Positions 32,452 through 42,273 of a stretch of 64,000 nt of DNA are shown here, piece after piece; position 1 is the stretch's first letter; every line of letters starts with the position of its first letter. The notes beneath the pieces were generated by a model that was not told where the DNA came from, searched no databases, and worked only from the letters and a program-made list of their open reading frames with translations. The stretch comes from Oscillospiraceae bacterium CM (GTDB lineage Bacteria > Bacillota > Clostridia > Oscillospirales > Oscillospiraceae). A program made the translations under genes and the position numbers. Location: contig CP072107.1 in assembly GCA_022870705.1 (NCBI GenBank), positions 1,548,501-1,612,500 on the forward strand, read 5' to 3'.

Positions 32452-32462
32452 TCGCTGTCGAT
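32446..32462 (-). promoter_or_regulatory. candidate Spo0A boxes at the abrB -35
   Basis: TGTCAAT (5 of 7) and TGTCGAT (6 of 7) in the same orientation, 3 bp apart, overlapping and just upstream of the -35 box. Confidence 0.45.
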
Positions 32463-32563
32463 TCAATAAATAAAATATTTTATCGTCATTCTTGTGCTAT
32501 TTTGCGGTGGGACACGTATATATTTTTATATATTGTGTACGAATTTCAAATCGGAGGAAAAAA

Positions 32564-33145
32564 ATGGCACTGGCATGGGTTTGGACAATCATGGTCGTCG
32601 TCTCCGTTATTTTTGGAATTTTAACCGGGAAAATTGATGCTGTTGGCACGGCAGCCTTAGACGGCGCTGGCTCTGCCGTGACGCTTGCGATTGGGATTTG
32701 CGGTGTCACGTGCCTTTGGACGGGCGTGATGGAAGTTATGCGCCGCAGCGGGCTTGCCGAGCGCTTAAAAATGCTTCTTTTGCCGCTTCTAGGCGGCCTG
32801 TTCCCGGCGTCACGCCGTCAGCACGAGACAATGGAAGCCCTTTCGGCGAACGTCTCCGCCAATCTTTTGGGACTTGGAAACGCCGCAACACCTTATGGCA
32901 TCAACGCAGCCTCGGCAATGGCCAAATTGTCAAAATCAAAAACGGCGACAGACGATCTCTGTACGCTCGTTGTCTTGAATACCGCTTCACTTCAGCTTAT
33001 TCCGGCCACCGTCGCGGCTGTCCGCGCTGCCGCCGGGGCAGCCCAGCCTTTTGATATTCTTCCGGCCGTCTGGGTTTCATCCGGCACATCCGTCGCCGTC
33101 GGGATTATAGCTGTTCAACTTTTTAAAAGAATCTGGAGGGCGTGA
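32564..33145 (+). CDS. spmA: spore maturation protein A
   Basis: A 193-residue membrane protein of the nucleoside-recognition (Gate) domain family, required for spore core dehydration. Hydrophobic helices run through the chain, with SANVSANLLGLGNAATPYGI near 88-107 and VVLNTASLQLIPATVAAVRA near 126-145. The ATG at 32564 has GGAGG five bases upstream; a longer frame from 32492 lacks a ribosome site. It pairs with spmB, which starts 1 nt after its stop. Confidence 0.94.
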   Translation: MALAWVWTIMVVVSVIFGILTGKIDAVGTAALDGAGSAVTLAIGICGVTCLWTGVMEVMRRSGLAERLKMLLLPLLGGLFPASRRQHETMEALSANVSANLLGLGNAATPYGINAASAMAKLSKSKTATDDLCTLVVLNTASLQLIPATVAAVRAAAGAAQPFDILPAVWVSSGTSVAVGIIAVQLFKRIWRA

Positions 33146-33146
33146 G

Positions 33147-33662
33147 ATGGTTGCTGCCCTTGCCGTTCCGGCACTTCTCGGCTTCATAGCCGTTTATGCC
33201 CTTTCAAAAAAGATTGACGTTTTCGACGCTTTAACGGACGGCGCGCGCGACGGACTGCACGTCATGATCAAAATCTTTCCCGCTCTCGTCGCCCTGCTGA
33301 CCGGCGTTTCGATGCTGCGCGCCTCCGGCGCGCTGGAGGCCTTCAGCGCGTTATGCGCGCCGCTTCTTTCCGCTGTCGGTATCCCGCCGGAGACGGTGCC
33401 GCTGATGCTTATCCGGCCGCTCAGCGGCAGCGGGGCACTAGCCGTCGGTTCCGAGCTGATTGGGCAATACGGTCCGGATTCAACCGTTGGGCGCACGGCG
33501 GCTGTCATGCTCGGCTCCACCGAGACGACGTTTTACGTCATAGCCGTCTATTTCGGTGCCGTCGGCATCAAAAAAACACGCTATGCGATTCCGGCCGCCT
33601 TGTGTGCCGACCTCGCCGGTTTTGTAGCGGCAGCCCTCACCGTCCGTTTGCTGTTTCGATGA
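33147..33662 (+). CDS. spmB: spore maturation protein B
   Basis: A 171-residue partner of SpmA, also a Gate-domain membrane protein. Typical segments are FDALTDGARDGLHVMIKIFP near 26-45, LIRPLSGSGALAVGSELI near 88-105 and STETTFYVIAVYFGAVGIKK near 124-143. The two genes form a tight operon. Confidence 0.94.
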   Translation: MVAALAVPALLGFIAVYALSKKIDVFDALTDGARDGLHVMIKIFPALVALLTGVSMLRASGALEAFSALCAPLLSAVGIPPETVPLMLIRPLSGSGALAVGSELIGQYGPDSTVGRTAAVMLGSTETTFYVIAVYFGAVGIKKTRYAIPAALCADLAGFVAAALTVRLLFR

Positions 33663-33685
33663 CGAACGACGGCCATATAAGCAGG

Positions 33686-33718
33686 AAAAAGCGCGGCAGT
33701 AACCTGCCGCGCTTTTTT
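33686..33718. terminator. bidirectional terminator after spmB
   Basis: GCGCGGCAG-taac-CTGCCGCGC flanked by A5 and T6. Confidence 0.9.
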
Positions 33719-33735
33719 GATAGACATTTTCAATT

Positions 33736-34413
33736 TTATGCTGCTGCCCTGACGTGAATAACGCATGTCGCCGTCTTACCATCCACCGTGACCTTCAGCG
33801 TGGCCGAGCCTTTGCCGGTCGCCGTCACGCGGCCGTTGGGCTGAACCATAATAACGTCGTCGTCGCTACTCTCCCAAGTGGCTGTTTTCCCAGTTGTTAC
33901 CGGCGTTGTTTTGAATCCGAACAGGAGCGTGTCGCCGACTTTTTCCATCGTCACATCCGTTCTGACATTGCCAAGCCACGTGATTTCAACCTTCGAAATC
34001 GCCACGTTGGAGCCGGAAGACGGCGACGTTGAGCCGGATGGCGAGGTGGAGGGTGAAACGCCGGGCGATGTGGAGCTGTCGGGTGTTGCCGATGTATCCG
34101 GCGAAGCCGAATCGGAAGGCGACGGTGTGATTGACGTGACATCCTCATTGCTATTAAAAGACGGCATAACAGACGGCGTTGACGCGGTGTTATCTGTGCT
34201 GTCCGGCAGGCTTGAAAAAATCAAAACCATAGACGCGGCAAGCAAAACCACAAGCAGAATAACGCCGATGACGAGTTTTGCCCTGGCGTTATCGTCCGTA
34301 TCGGCATTTTTTCCGCGTTTATTACGCCGCGCACCGCAATACGGGCAGCGGCTGCGGAAACCGGAATAGCGCCGGTCGCATCGTGTGCATTTAACATCGG
34401 AAATAACAGCCAT
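33736..34413 (-). CDS. zinc-ribbon, single-pass membrane protein with Ig-like (Big_2) domain
   Basis: A 225-residue protein of unknown function. The N-terminus has a zinc ribbon (CTRCDRRYSGFRSRCPYCGA), a transmembrane helix follows (KLVIGVILLVVLLAASMVLI, about 46-65), then a roughly 70-residue Ser/Thr/Pro/Asp spacer. The C-terminus is an Ig-like Big_2 domain (TGKTATWESSDDDVIMVQPN, then GRVTATGKGSATLKVTV). Topology should be zinc ribbon inside, Ig domain outside. The spacer is rich in imperfect SPS/TPD repeats. Confidence 0.82.
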   Translation of the reverse strand: MAVISDVKCTRCDRRYSGFRSRCPYCGARRNKRGKNADTDDNARAKLVIGVILLVVLLAASMVLIFSSLPDSTDNTASTPSVMPSFNSNEDVTSITPSPSDSASPDTSATPDSSTSPGVSPSTSPSGSTSPSSGSNVAISKVEITWLGNVRTDVTMEKVGDTLLFGFKTTPVTTGKTATWESSDDDVIMVQPNGRVTATGKGSATLKVTVDGKTATCVIHVRAAA

Positions 34414-34497
34414 TTAAACCCCCCGTTTCTGTTGCTGTATCAGACCAGATAAAAGTTTACAACAACTTTATCTTTTCGTCAACGAATTTCGGCAATA

Positions 34498-35103
34498 TTA
34501 CAACTTTTGCTTTTTTTCGACGGATGGCTTTGATATATATGGATTGTCGGATATTGTAAAACGCCAGGGCATTTCGCGCGAGGACACCGCATAATCAATA
34601 CCAATGCGGCTTGATGCTGTCACCGGTACCGCTTTTCTGCCGTATTCGAGATAGAGCGTACCGCTTCGGCAGACATCAGCGCCGTACTGCCCTTTGCCGA
34701 TATCAAACGCCCGGCAGAGCTTGCCGGGCCCGCTACAGAGCGCCAAACGGTTCTTTGACGCGCGCCTTTCCGCCATGAGTTCTAAACCGGAGACCGGCTC
34801 AACGGCCCGGATGAGAACGACCTCCGGCAGACTGGGCGGCCCGGCTGTGAGATTCAGGCAGAAATGAATGCCATAGATCATGTAAATATAGGCATGGCCC
34901 TTTTCGCCATACTGGACGGCCGTCCGCGCCGTTTTGCCCTTGTAGCTGTGCGCGGCGTCATCCTTTTCCCCGAGATACGCTTCTGTCTCCACAATGATGC
35001 CGGTAACCGTCCCCGCAGGCGTGTGCCGGACGAGCAATTGGCCGAGGAGCGATTGAGCGACCGTCAGCGTATCCTGCTCGTAAAAATCCCTCGGAATAAT
35101 CAT
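34498..35103 (-). CDS. DNA-3-methyladenine glycosylase (AAG/MPG family)
   Basis: A 201-residue base-excision repair glycosylase that removes alkylated purines. Key blocks are DTLTVAQSLLGQLLVR near 11, the catalytic-site region GIIVETEAYLGEKDDAAHSY near 35-54 (glutamate E40 region), AYIYMIYGIHFCLNL near 71, VLIRAVEPVSGLELMAERR near 96 and SGPGKLCRAFDI near 124. It overlaps rsmA by 4 nt. Confidence 0.93.
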   Translation of the reverse strand: MIIPRDFYEQDTLTVAQSLLGQLLVRHTPAGTVTGIIVETEAYLGEKDDAAHSYKGKTARTAVQYGEKGHAYIYMIYGIHFCLNLTAGPPSLPEVVLIRAVEPVSGLELMAERRASKNRLALCSGPGKLCRAFDIGKGQYGADVCRSGTLYLEYGRKAVPVTASSRIGIDYAVSSREMPWRFTISDNPYISKPSVEKKQKL

Positions 35104-35987
35104 CGCACGTTGCTGACCTGCACAGCTTGAAGGCGCGCGCCGACGGCACGCGCGACCGCATGAAAGCCCGCAATATCGAGCGTTTCGCCACGGATCTTTT
35201 CATCAAAGCCGCAATCGGTCACGGCACGTGTCAGCATTTCCTTCGACAGCGTGGAACCGAAGGCGGCCCCAAGGCTGTTGACAAGCGTTTTGCGCCGCTG
35301 GGCAAACGAAGCGCGCACAACGCGAAAGAAAAGCCCTTCGTCCTCAATCCCGTCCGGCGGCGACGGTCGCATCTGGAGCCTGACGACCGCGGACGTCACC
35401 TTCGGCTGCGGTATAAACGCACCGGGCGGGACGTCAAATAATATCTTGGGCTCGGCGTGGAACTGCGTGAAAACAGTAAACGCGCCGTATTCGGGCGTTG
35501 CCGGTTTGGCGCACAGCCGCTGGGCCACTTCCTTCTGCACCATCACAGTAATCGTTTCAAAAATGCCCGCTTCAAAAAGCACCGTCAGCGCCGGTGTTGT
35601 AATGTTATATGGCAGGTTCGCGCACACGGCGTACCGGAGATTCGGCATGTTGTTTAAAACAGTTGTTTTAATGTCAAGCTTCAGGATATCGCCGGAGACG
35701 ACCGTGACGTTCGGGCATGGCGCCAGCGTCTCATTCAGAACGGGCAGAAGCCTTTTGTCGAGCTCGACGGCGACGACGCGGGCAGCACGCCGGCAGAGGG
35801 CGTTTGTCAGCGCGCCCACCCCGGGGCCGACCTCCAGAACGCCGAATGACGCGTCCACCCCGGCCCCGTCGGCAATCCGCTCCGGGATCGTGGCATCCGT
35901 TAAAAAATTTTGCCCAAGTGCCTTTGAAAAATGAAACCCGTGACGCTCCAGAAGCTTCTTTAGATCTCCGTCGTGATATGACGCCAT
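35100..35987 (-). CDS. rsmA: 16S rRNA adenine dimethyltransferase
   Basis: Dimethylates A1518 and A1519 of 16S rRNA; also called KsgA. It is 295 residues. Family marks are HFSKALGQNFLTDATIPERI near 17-36, the SAM motif VLEVGPGVGALTNALCRRA near 51, ELDKRLLPVL near 75 and the catalytic NLPYNITTPAL near 124-134, then PGAFIPQPKVTSAVVRLQ near 188. It starts right after the glycosyltransferase gene upstream. Confidence 0.96.
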   Translation of the reverse strand: MASYHDGDLKKLLERHGFHFSKALGQNFLTDATIPERIADGAGVDASFGVLEVGPGVGALTNALCRRAARVVAVELDKRLLPVLNETLAPCPNVTVVSGDILKLDIKTTVLNNMPNLRYAVCANLPYNITTPALTVLFEAGIFETITVMVQKEVAQRLCAKPATPEYGAFTVFTQFHAEPKILFDVPPGAFIPQPKVTSAVVRLQMRPSPPDGIEDEGLFFRVVRASFAQRRKTLVNSLGAAFGSTLSKEMLTRAVTDCGFDEKIRGETLDIAGFHAVARAVGARLQAVQVSNVR

Positions 35988-36947
35988 TTATTCCTCCCGC
36001 TCGAGACCAACCGTCTCGCCGATGTGATAGCGCGGGCGCTGCTTGGACTCCAGATACGTACGCCCGACGTATTCGCCCACAAGGCCGAGCGCCGTTAAGA
36101 TAAGGCCGCCGACACCCCAGACGGAGATCGTGATTATTTTCCAGTTTAACAGCGTATACCCCATGAACAGGCCGACAAGGGAGACGACGAGAAGAACCAT
36201 CGTCAATAAAAGCAGTAAAAGGCCCGTCACCGTGACGGCCCGGACAGGCTTGAGGCTCAGCGAAAAAACACCGTCTGAAGCCAAGGCCAGCATTTTTTTA
36301 AGCGGATATTTGCTCTCCCCGGCAAAACGCTCGCCGCGCGCGTACGACACCGTCGCCGTTTTAAAGCCGAGCATGGGGACGATGCCGCGCAGGAAAAGGT
36401 TTTGTTCGCCATATTGGCTCAACGCATCCAGCGCGCGGCGCGACAAAAGTCGGTAATCGGCGTGATTAAAGACGACGCGGCAGCCCATGGCGTGTAAAAG
36501 TTTATAATACCCCTCGGCTGTAAAGCGCTTGAAAAAAGTGTCGCTGTCACGCCGGGCGCGCACGCCGTAGACAACGTCACACCCGTCGAGATACGCTTCC
36601 ACCATCCTGTCGACGGCATCGATATCATCCTGCAAATCAGCGTCCATCGACACGATCATATCTGCCTGCTCCCGCGCCGCCATGAGCCCCGCCAAAAGGG
36701 CATTCTGATGGCCGCGGTTACGGCTGAGGGACAAGCCCGCAAAATAGCGGCTGTCGGCAGCGAGCTGCCGAATCATCGGCCATGTTCTGTCGGCAGAGCC
36801 GTCATCAACAAATAAAACGCGGCTGTTTTCGGCAATTTTTCCAGATTGAACAAGCGATATCAGCTTGTCTTCCAGGCGTTTGGCCGCCTCTGGGAGAACC
36901 ATTTCTTCATTATAGCAGGGGACGACGATAAAAAGTCTGTTGTTCAC
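35988..36947 (-). CDS. family 2 glycosyltransferase with two C-terminal membrane helices (GtrB/DPM-like)
   Basis: A 319-residue membrane enzyme. GT2 catalytic domain: VVPCYNEEMVLPEAAKRL near 8, FVDDGSADRTWPMI near 46, LSRNRGHQNALLAGL near 73 and the SMDADLQDDIDAV metal site near 99-111. Two helices at about 230-255 and 268-290 anchor it. Relatives transfer glucose or another sugar to undecaprenyl phosphate. The acceptor and sugar are not known here. It lies 1 nt before rsmA. Confidence 0.9.
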   Translation of the reverse strand: MNNRLFIVVPCYNEEMVLPEAAKRLEDKLISLVQSGKIAENSRVLFVDDGSADRTWPMIRQLAADSRYFAGLSLSRNRGHQNALLAGLMAAREQADMIVSMDADLQDDIDAVDRMVEAYLDGCDVVYGVRARRDSDTFFKRFTAEGYYKLLHAMGCRVVFNHADYRLLSRRALDALSQYGEQNLFLRGIVPMLGFKTATVSYARGERFAGESKYPLKKMLALASDGVFSLSLKPVRAVTVTGLLLLLLTMVLLVVSLVGLFMGYTLLNWKIITISVWGVGGLILTALGLVGEYVGRTYLESKQRPRYHIGETVGLEREE

Positions 36948-37161
36948 GAGGCACGCTCCCTTTCTTCCGGCGCTGTATGGCTAACGCCTCAAAGCGCCGT
37001 GCTGCCCTTCCTGTCCAAGTATACCCATTCTGACGGCCGGATGCAATTATTTTAACCGTCCTGAGCCATTTGGACCGTTTTGGTGCATAACAGACCTGAT
37101 TATAGGGGAAATATGTTATAAACATGAGTCAATTCGTTCAAAAAAAGATGGACAAAATGTG
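36948..37161. other. intergenic region between the glycosyltransferase and pgk
   Basis: Together with the pgk leader this is a 326-bp divergent gap. Apart from the pgk promoter at 37162 I see no gene, hairpin terminator or repeat. The minus-strand promoter for the glycosyltransferase should lie here but I could not pick one with confidence. Confidence 0.5.
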
Positions 37162-37190
37162 TTGAAAAGTTGCGGTAATCGTACTACAAT
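37162..37190 (+). promoter_or_regulatory. glycolytic operon (pgk) promoter
   Basis: TTGAAA (37162-37167) and TACAAT (37185-37190), 17-bp spacer. Confidence 0.75.
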
Positions 37191-37273
37191 GATATGCGAT
37201 TGCTAACATTATCAATTGGGGGCTTTCTATGAGCAATATTCAAGCTGTTATTCAACTGACCTCGGAGGATGTC

Positions 37274-38467
37274 ATGAACTACAACAAAAAATCGATTACG
37301 GATATTGATGTTAAGGGCAAAAAGGTGCTCCTGCGGTGTGATTTCAACATCCCGCTCGATAAGGAGACGGGCGCCATTACCGATGAAGGCCGCATCACCT
37401 CCGCCCTTCCGACGATACATTATCTGCTCAGCAACGGCGCCGCCGTTATCGCGTGTTCCCATCTTGGCCGCCCAAAGGGCGAATGGAATATGAAAATGTC
37501 TCTGGCCGTTGTCGGCCGCCGCTTATCGGAGCTGTTAGGGAAACCTGTTAAAATGGCGAAGGACGTTATCGGCGACGACGCCAAAAGTCTTGCCGCCAAC
37601 CTGCGCCCCGGCGAAATTATGCTGCTGGAAAACCTCCGTTTCCATAAAGAGGAGGAGAAAAACGACCCGGCGTTTGCCAAAGCGCTGGCGGATCTGGCCG
37701 ACATTTATGTTGACGATGCTTTCGGCTCCGTCCACCGCGCGCATGCCTCAACAGAAGGCGTTTCACACTATCTGCCTGCCGTCAGCGGCTTTCTGCTCGC
37801 CAAGGAGCTCGAGCATATCGGCGGCGCGCTTAACGACCCGGCGCACCCGTTTGCCGCCATCCTGGGCGGCTCGAAGGTCTCTGATAAACTCGGCGTTATT
37901 GTGAGTCTTTTAAATAAGGTGGACACGCTCATCATTGGCGGCGGCATGGCGTTTACGTTTATTCGGGCGCAGGGCGGCAGCATCGGCAATTCGCTCTGTG
38001 AAGACGATAAGCTCGACTATGCGCTGGACGTTTTGAGCCGGGCAAAAGCGCTGGGCGTCAAAATCCTGCTGCCGGTCGACGCCGTCGCGGCGGCTAGCAT
38101 TTCAAACGACGCCGATACCACCGTCGTCAAATGCGGCCATATGCCGGATACGCTAATGGGCCTTGATATCGGGCCTGAAACCGTCCGTCTTTTTTGCGAT
38201 GAGATCAAAAAATCAAAAACTGTTATTTGGAACGGCCCGATGGGTGTTTTTGAAATCGCCAAATTTGCTGTGGGAACGCACGCCGTCGCTGAGGCGCTGG
38301 CCAATTCAGGCGCTGTTTCCATCGTCGGCGGCGGTGACAGCGCCGCGGCCATCCGGAAATTCGGTCTGGAGGACAAGGTTACCCATGTCTCGACAGGCGG
38401 TGGAGCAACACTCGAATTTTTGGAGGGGAAAGATCTCCCGGGCATTGCATGTCTACTAAATAAATAG
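37274..38467 (+). CDS. pgk: phosphoglycerate kinase
   Basis: Transfers phosphate from 1,3-bisphosphoglycerate to ADP. It is 397 residues from the ATG at 37274, which has GGAGG five bases upstream. An in-frame ATG at 37229 with GGGGG would add 15 residues and is less likely. Family marks: VLLRCDFNIPLDK near 18-30, the LLENLRFH block near 116-123, ILGGSKVSDKLGV near 196, and the C-terminal nucleotide loop VSIVGGGDSAAAI near 350-362. First gene of pgk-tpiA-gpmI-eno. Confidence 0.97.
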   Translation: MNYNKKSITDIDVKGKKVLLRCDFNIPLDKETGAITDEGRITSALPTIHYLLSNGAAVIACSHLGRPKGEWNMKMSLAVVGRRLSELLGKPVKMAKDVIGDDAKSLAANLRPGEIMLLENLRFHKEEEKNDPAFAKALADLADIYVDDAFGSVHRAHASTEGVSHYLPAVSGFLLAKELEHIGGALNDPAHPFAAILGGSKVSDKLGVIVSLLNKVDTLIIGGGMAFTFIRAQGGSIGNSLCEDDKLDYALDVLSRAKALGVKILLPVDAVAAASISNDADTTVVKCGHMPDTLMGLDIGPETVRLFCDEIKKSKTVIWNGPMGVFEIAKFAVGTHAVAEALANSGAVSIVGGGDSAAAIRKFGLEDKVTHVSTGGGATLEFLEGKDLPGIACLLNK

Positions 38468-38480
38468 GAAGAAGAAATCC

Positions 38481-39254
38481 ATGAACAGGAAATACCGAAA
38501 CACCATTCTCGCCGCCAACTGGAAGATGAATATGCTCCCGTCTGCCGTGAAATCGTATGCCGAAGAGCTCAAACTCCTGACTGTGCGCGCCAAGTGGTGT
38601 GACATCGTGATCTGTCCGTCGTTCGCTCTCATTCCGGCAGCACAGAAAGCATTTCGGGAAAGCCGGATTGCCCTCGGCGCTCAGAATGTGAGCGAGCACG
38701 ACGCCGGCGCCTATACGGGCGAAGTCTCCGCCGGGCAGCTGGCCGAGTTAAACCTCCGCTACGTGATTGTCGGCCACAGCGAGCGGCGGCAGTACTTCGG
38801 CGAGACGAACAGCGCCGTTAACAAAAAGGTTCATGCAGCCCTCCGAGAAAATCTGCGCCCCATTCTCTGCGTCGGCGAGAGCAGCGACGAACGCGAGGCC
38901 GGTGTTACGGCCGACGTTGTGACGCTGCAGATCAAAACAGCGCTTTATGATGTACCGCCGTCTAAAATGCGGCGCATTGTCATCGCTTATGAGCCCATCT
39001 GGGCTATTGGAACAGGAAAAAACGCGACGGCCGCCGACGCGGGCGACGTCTGCGCAACGATCCGCGCCGTTATTCGCGGCCTTTACGGCGCGCGGACGGC
39101 CAGAGCCGTCTCCATCCTTTACGGCGGCTCGATGAATGACAAAAATGCCGCCGAGCTGCTCGCCCAGCCCGATATCGACGGCGGCCTTGTGGGTGGGGCA
39201 TCGCTCTCCCCTGCCGCTTTTGCGGCGATGATCGATGCCGCACATCAGGAATAA
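38481..39254 (+). CDS. tpiA: triosephosphate isomerase
   Basis: Interconverts dihydroxyacetone phosphate and glyceraldehyde-3-phosphate. It is 257 residues. ILAANWKMNMLPSA carries the N-terminal Asn/Lys, VIVGHSERRQYFGE (about 94-107) the catalytic histidine, and AYEPIWAIGTGKNA (about 167-180) the catalytic glutamate. ILYGGSMNDKNAAELL closes the barrel near 214. AGGAAG lies upstream. It lies 13 nt after pgk. Confidence 0.97.
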   Translation: MNRKYRNTILAANWKMNMLPSAVKSYAEELKLLTVRAKWCDIVICPSFALIPAAQKAFRESRIALGAQNVSEHDAGAYTGEVSAGQLAELNLRYVIVGHSERRQYFGETNSAVNKKVHAALRENLRPILCVGESSDEREAGVTADVVTLQIKTALYDVPPSKMRRIVIAYEPIWAIGTGKNATAADAGDVCATIRAVIRGLYGARTARAVSILYGGSMNDKNAAELLAQPDIDGGLVGGASLSPAAFAAMIDAAHQE

Positions 39255-39295
39255 CACGATTTTGAAAGTGCCGCGACAGCGGCGGAGTGTACATC

Positions 39296-40819
39296 ATGAA
39301 AATACCAACAACGCTTGTTATTATGGACGGGTACGGACTGGCTCCGGCGAACGGCGGCAACGCCGCCGCCGCGGCATCGACACCCGTCCTTGACCGTCTT
39401 TTTATGACATGCCCGAACACGGTTCTCTCCGCCTCGGGGCTCGATGTGGGCCTGCCGGCCGGGCAGATCGGCAACAGCGAAGTCGGCCATACGAATATTG
39501 GCGCGGGCCGTGTTGTCTATCAGGACTTAACGCGGATCTCGAAGGATATCGAGGACGGCGGCTTTTATAAAAACGCGGCTTTTCAAGGCGCTGTTGACGC
39601 GGTAAAAGCAACGGGCGGGGCGCTCCATCTATTAGGCCTCACATCACCCGGCGGCGTTCACAGCCATATTGAACATCTGTGGGCGTTTTTGGAGCTGGCG
39701 CGCCGAAACGGCCTGACGAGGGTTTTCCTGCACTGCTTTATGGACGGCCGTGACACGCTGCCGATGTCGGGCAAGGCGGTTATGGCCGAGGTGACGGAGA
39801 AGTGCCGTGCCCTTGGCGTCGGCCGTGTTGCCACTGTGATGGGGCGCTTTTACGCAATGGACCGCGACAACCGCTGGGACCGCGTCGAGGCCGCGTACAA
39901 CGCCATGGTTTTCGGTGAGGGCATCAATAACGCCGACCCGGTGGCGGCGATACAGAATTCTTATGACGACGGTGTCACCGATGAGTTTATCAAGCCGGTC
40001 ATTGTCGACAAGGAAGGCCTTGTGAAATCCGGCGATTCGGTGATTTTCATCAATTTCCGCCCGGACAGGGCTCGTGAAATCACCCGTGCTTTTGTCGACC
40101 CGGCCTTCAACGCGTTTACACGTAAAAATGGTATCTTCCCGCTCCACTATGTCTGCACGACGCAGTACGACGAGAAAATGCCAAACGTGATAGTTGCCTA
40201 TCCGCCCGAATCCATTGAAAATACGCTTGGCGAAACGGTGAGCGACCTTGGCCTGACGCAGCTACGCGCCGCGGAGACGGAGAAGTACGCGCATGTGACG
40301 TTTTTCTTCAACGGCGGCACAGAGACCGTCTATCCGGGCGAGGATCGCCTTCTTATCCCCTCCCCGAAGCAATTCCCGACGTATGATCTCATTCCGGAGA
40401 TGAGCGCCTTTGAGCTCACGAAGGAGGTCGTCAAACGGATTAAAAGCGGTGTCTACGATATCGTTATCCTCAACTTCGCCAACTGTGACATGGTCGGCCA
40501 TACGGGCGTCTTTTCTGCCGCTGTCAAAGCCGTCGAAACGGTCGACACCTGCGTCGGCGAGATCGTCGACGCGACGCGCGAAATGGGCGGCATCTCCATC
40601 ATCACGGCCGATCACGGTAATGCCGAAGAAATGCTCGACGGCGACGGCATCACCCCGCAGACGGCGCACAGCAAAAACCCCGTGCCGCTGATCCTCGTCG
40701 GAGCCGATGTGACGCTCCGCCCCGGCAGGCTCTCCGACATTGCGCCCACAATTTTGGAATTGATGGGTCTTGAAAAACCTGTTCAGATGACTGGCCGGTC
40801 ACTCATCGTCACCCCATAA
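39296..40819 (+). CDS. gpmI: 2,3-bisphosphoglycerate-independent phosphoglycerate mutase
   Basis: Mn-dependent mutase of the alkaline phosphatase superfamily, 507 residues. MDGYGLAPANGGNAAA holds the first metal aspartate; LPAGQIGNSEVGHTNIGAGR (about 56-75) holds the catalytic serine; HCFMDGRDTLP near 148, INFRPDRAREI near 252, NCDMVGHTGV near 395 and TADHGNAEEM near 438 complete the metal sites. The ATG at 39296 has GGAG eight bases upstream; a GTG at 39287 would add three residues. Confidence 0.97.
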   Translation: MKIPTTLVIMDGYGLAPANGGNAAAAASTPVLDRLFMTCPNTVLSASGLDVGLPAGQIGNSEVGHTNIGAGRVVYQDLTRISKDIEDGGFYKNAAFQGAVDAVKATGGALHLLGLTSPGGVHSHIEHLWAFLELARRNGLTRVFLHCFMDGRDTLPMSGKAVMAEVTEKCRALGVGRVATVMGRFYAMDRDNRWDRVEAAYNAMVFGEGINNADPVAAIQNSYDDGVTDEFIKPVIVDKEGLVKSGDSVIFINFRPDRAREITRAFVDPAFNAFTRKNGIFPLHYVCTTQYDEKMPNVIVAYPPESIENTLGETVSDLGLTQLRAAETEKYAHVTFFFNGGTETVYPGEDRLLIPSPKQFPTYDLIPEMSAFELTKEVVKRIKSGVYDIVILNFANCDMVGHTGVFSAAVKAVETVDTCVGEIVDATREMGGISIITADHGNAEEMLDGDGITPQTAHSKNPVPLILVGADVTLRPGRLSDIAPTILELMGLEKPVQMTGRSLIVTP

Positions 40820-40832
40820 GGGCACCATATAG

Positions 40833-42125
<1,293 letters not shown>

Positions 42126-42144
42126 GATATTTTTATCAGCACAC

Positions 42145-42187
42145 ACCGCCGGTTTGCCGACAAAGGCAGGCCCGGCGGTTTGTTTTT
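42145..42187 (+). terminator. eno operon terminator
   Basis: ACCGCCGG...CCGGCGGT stem followed by TTGTTTTT. Confidence 0.88.
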
Positions 42188-42210
42188 AAGGCGTATTCGG
42201 CGGCGCGGCA

Positions 42211-42239
42211 TTGAATTATTGCAGCACAGCGTGTATAAT
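42211..42239 (+). promoter_or_regulatory. promoter of the amino-acid ABC transporter operon
   Basis: TTGAAT (42211-42216) and TATAAT (42234-42239), 17-bp spacer. Confidence 0.78.
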
Positions 42240-42273
42240 GCAGCTATCATTTTTTATGGAGGTAGGACAATCG

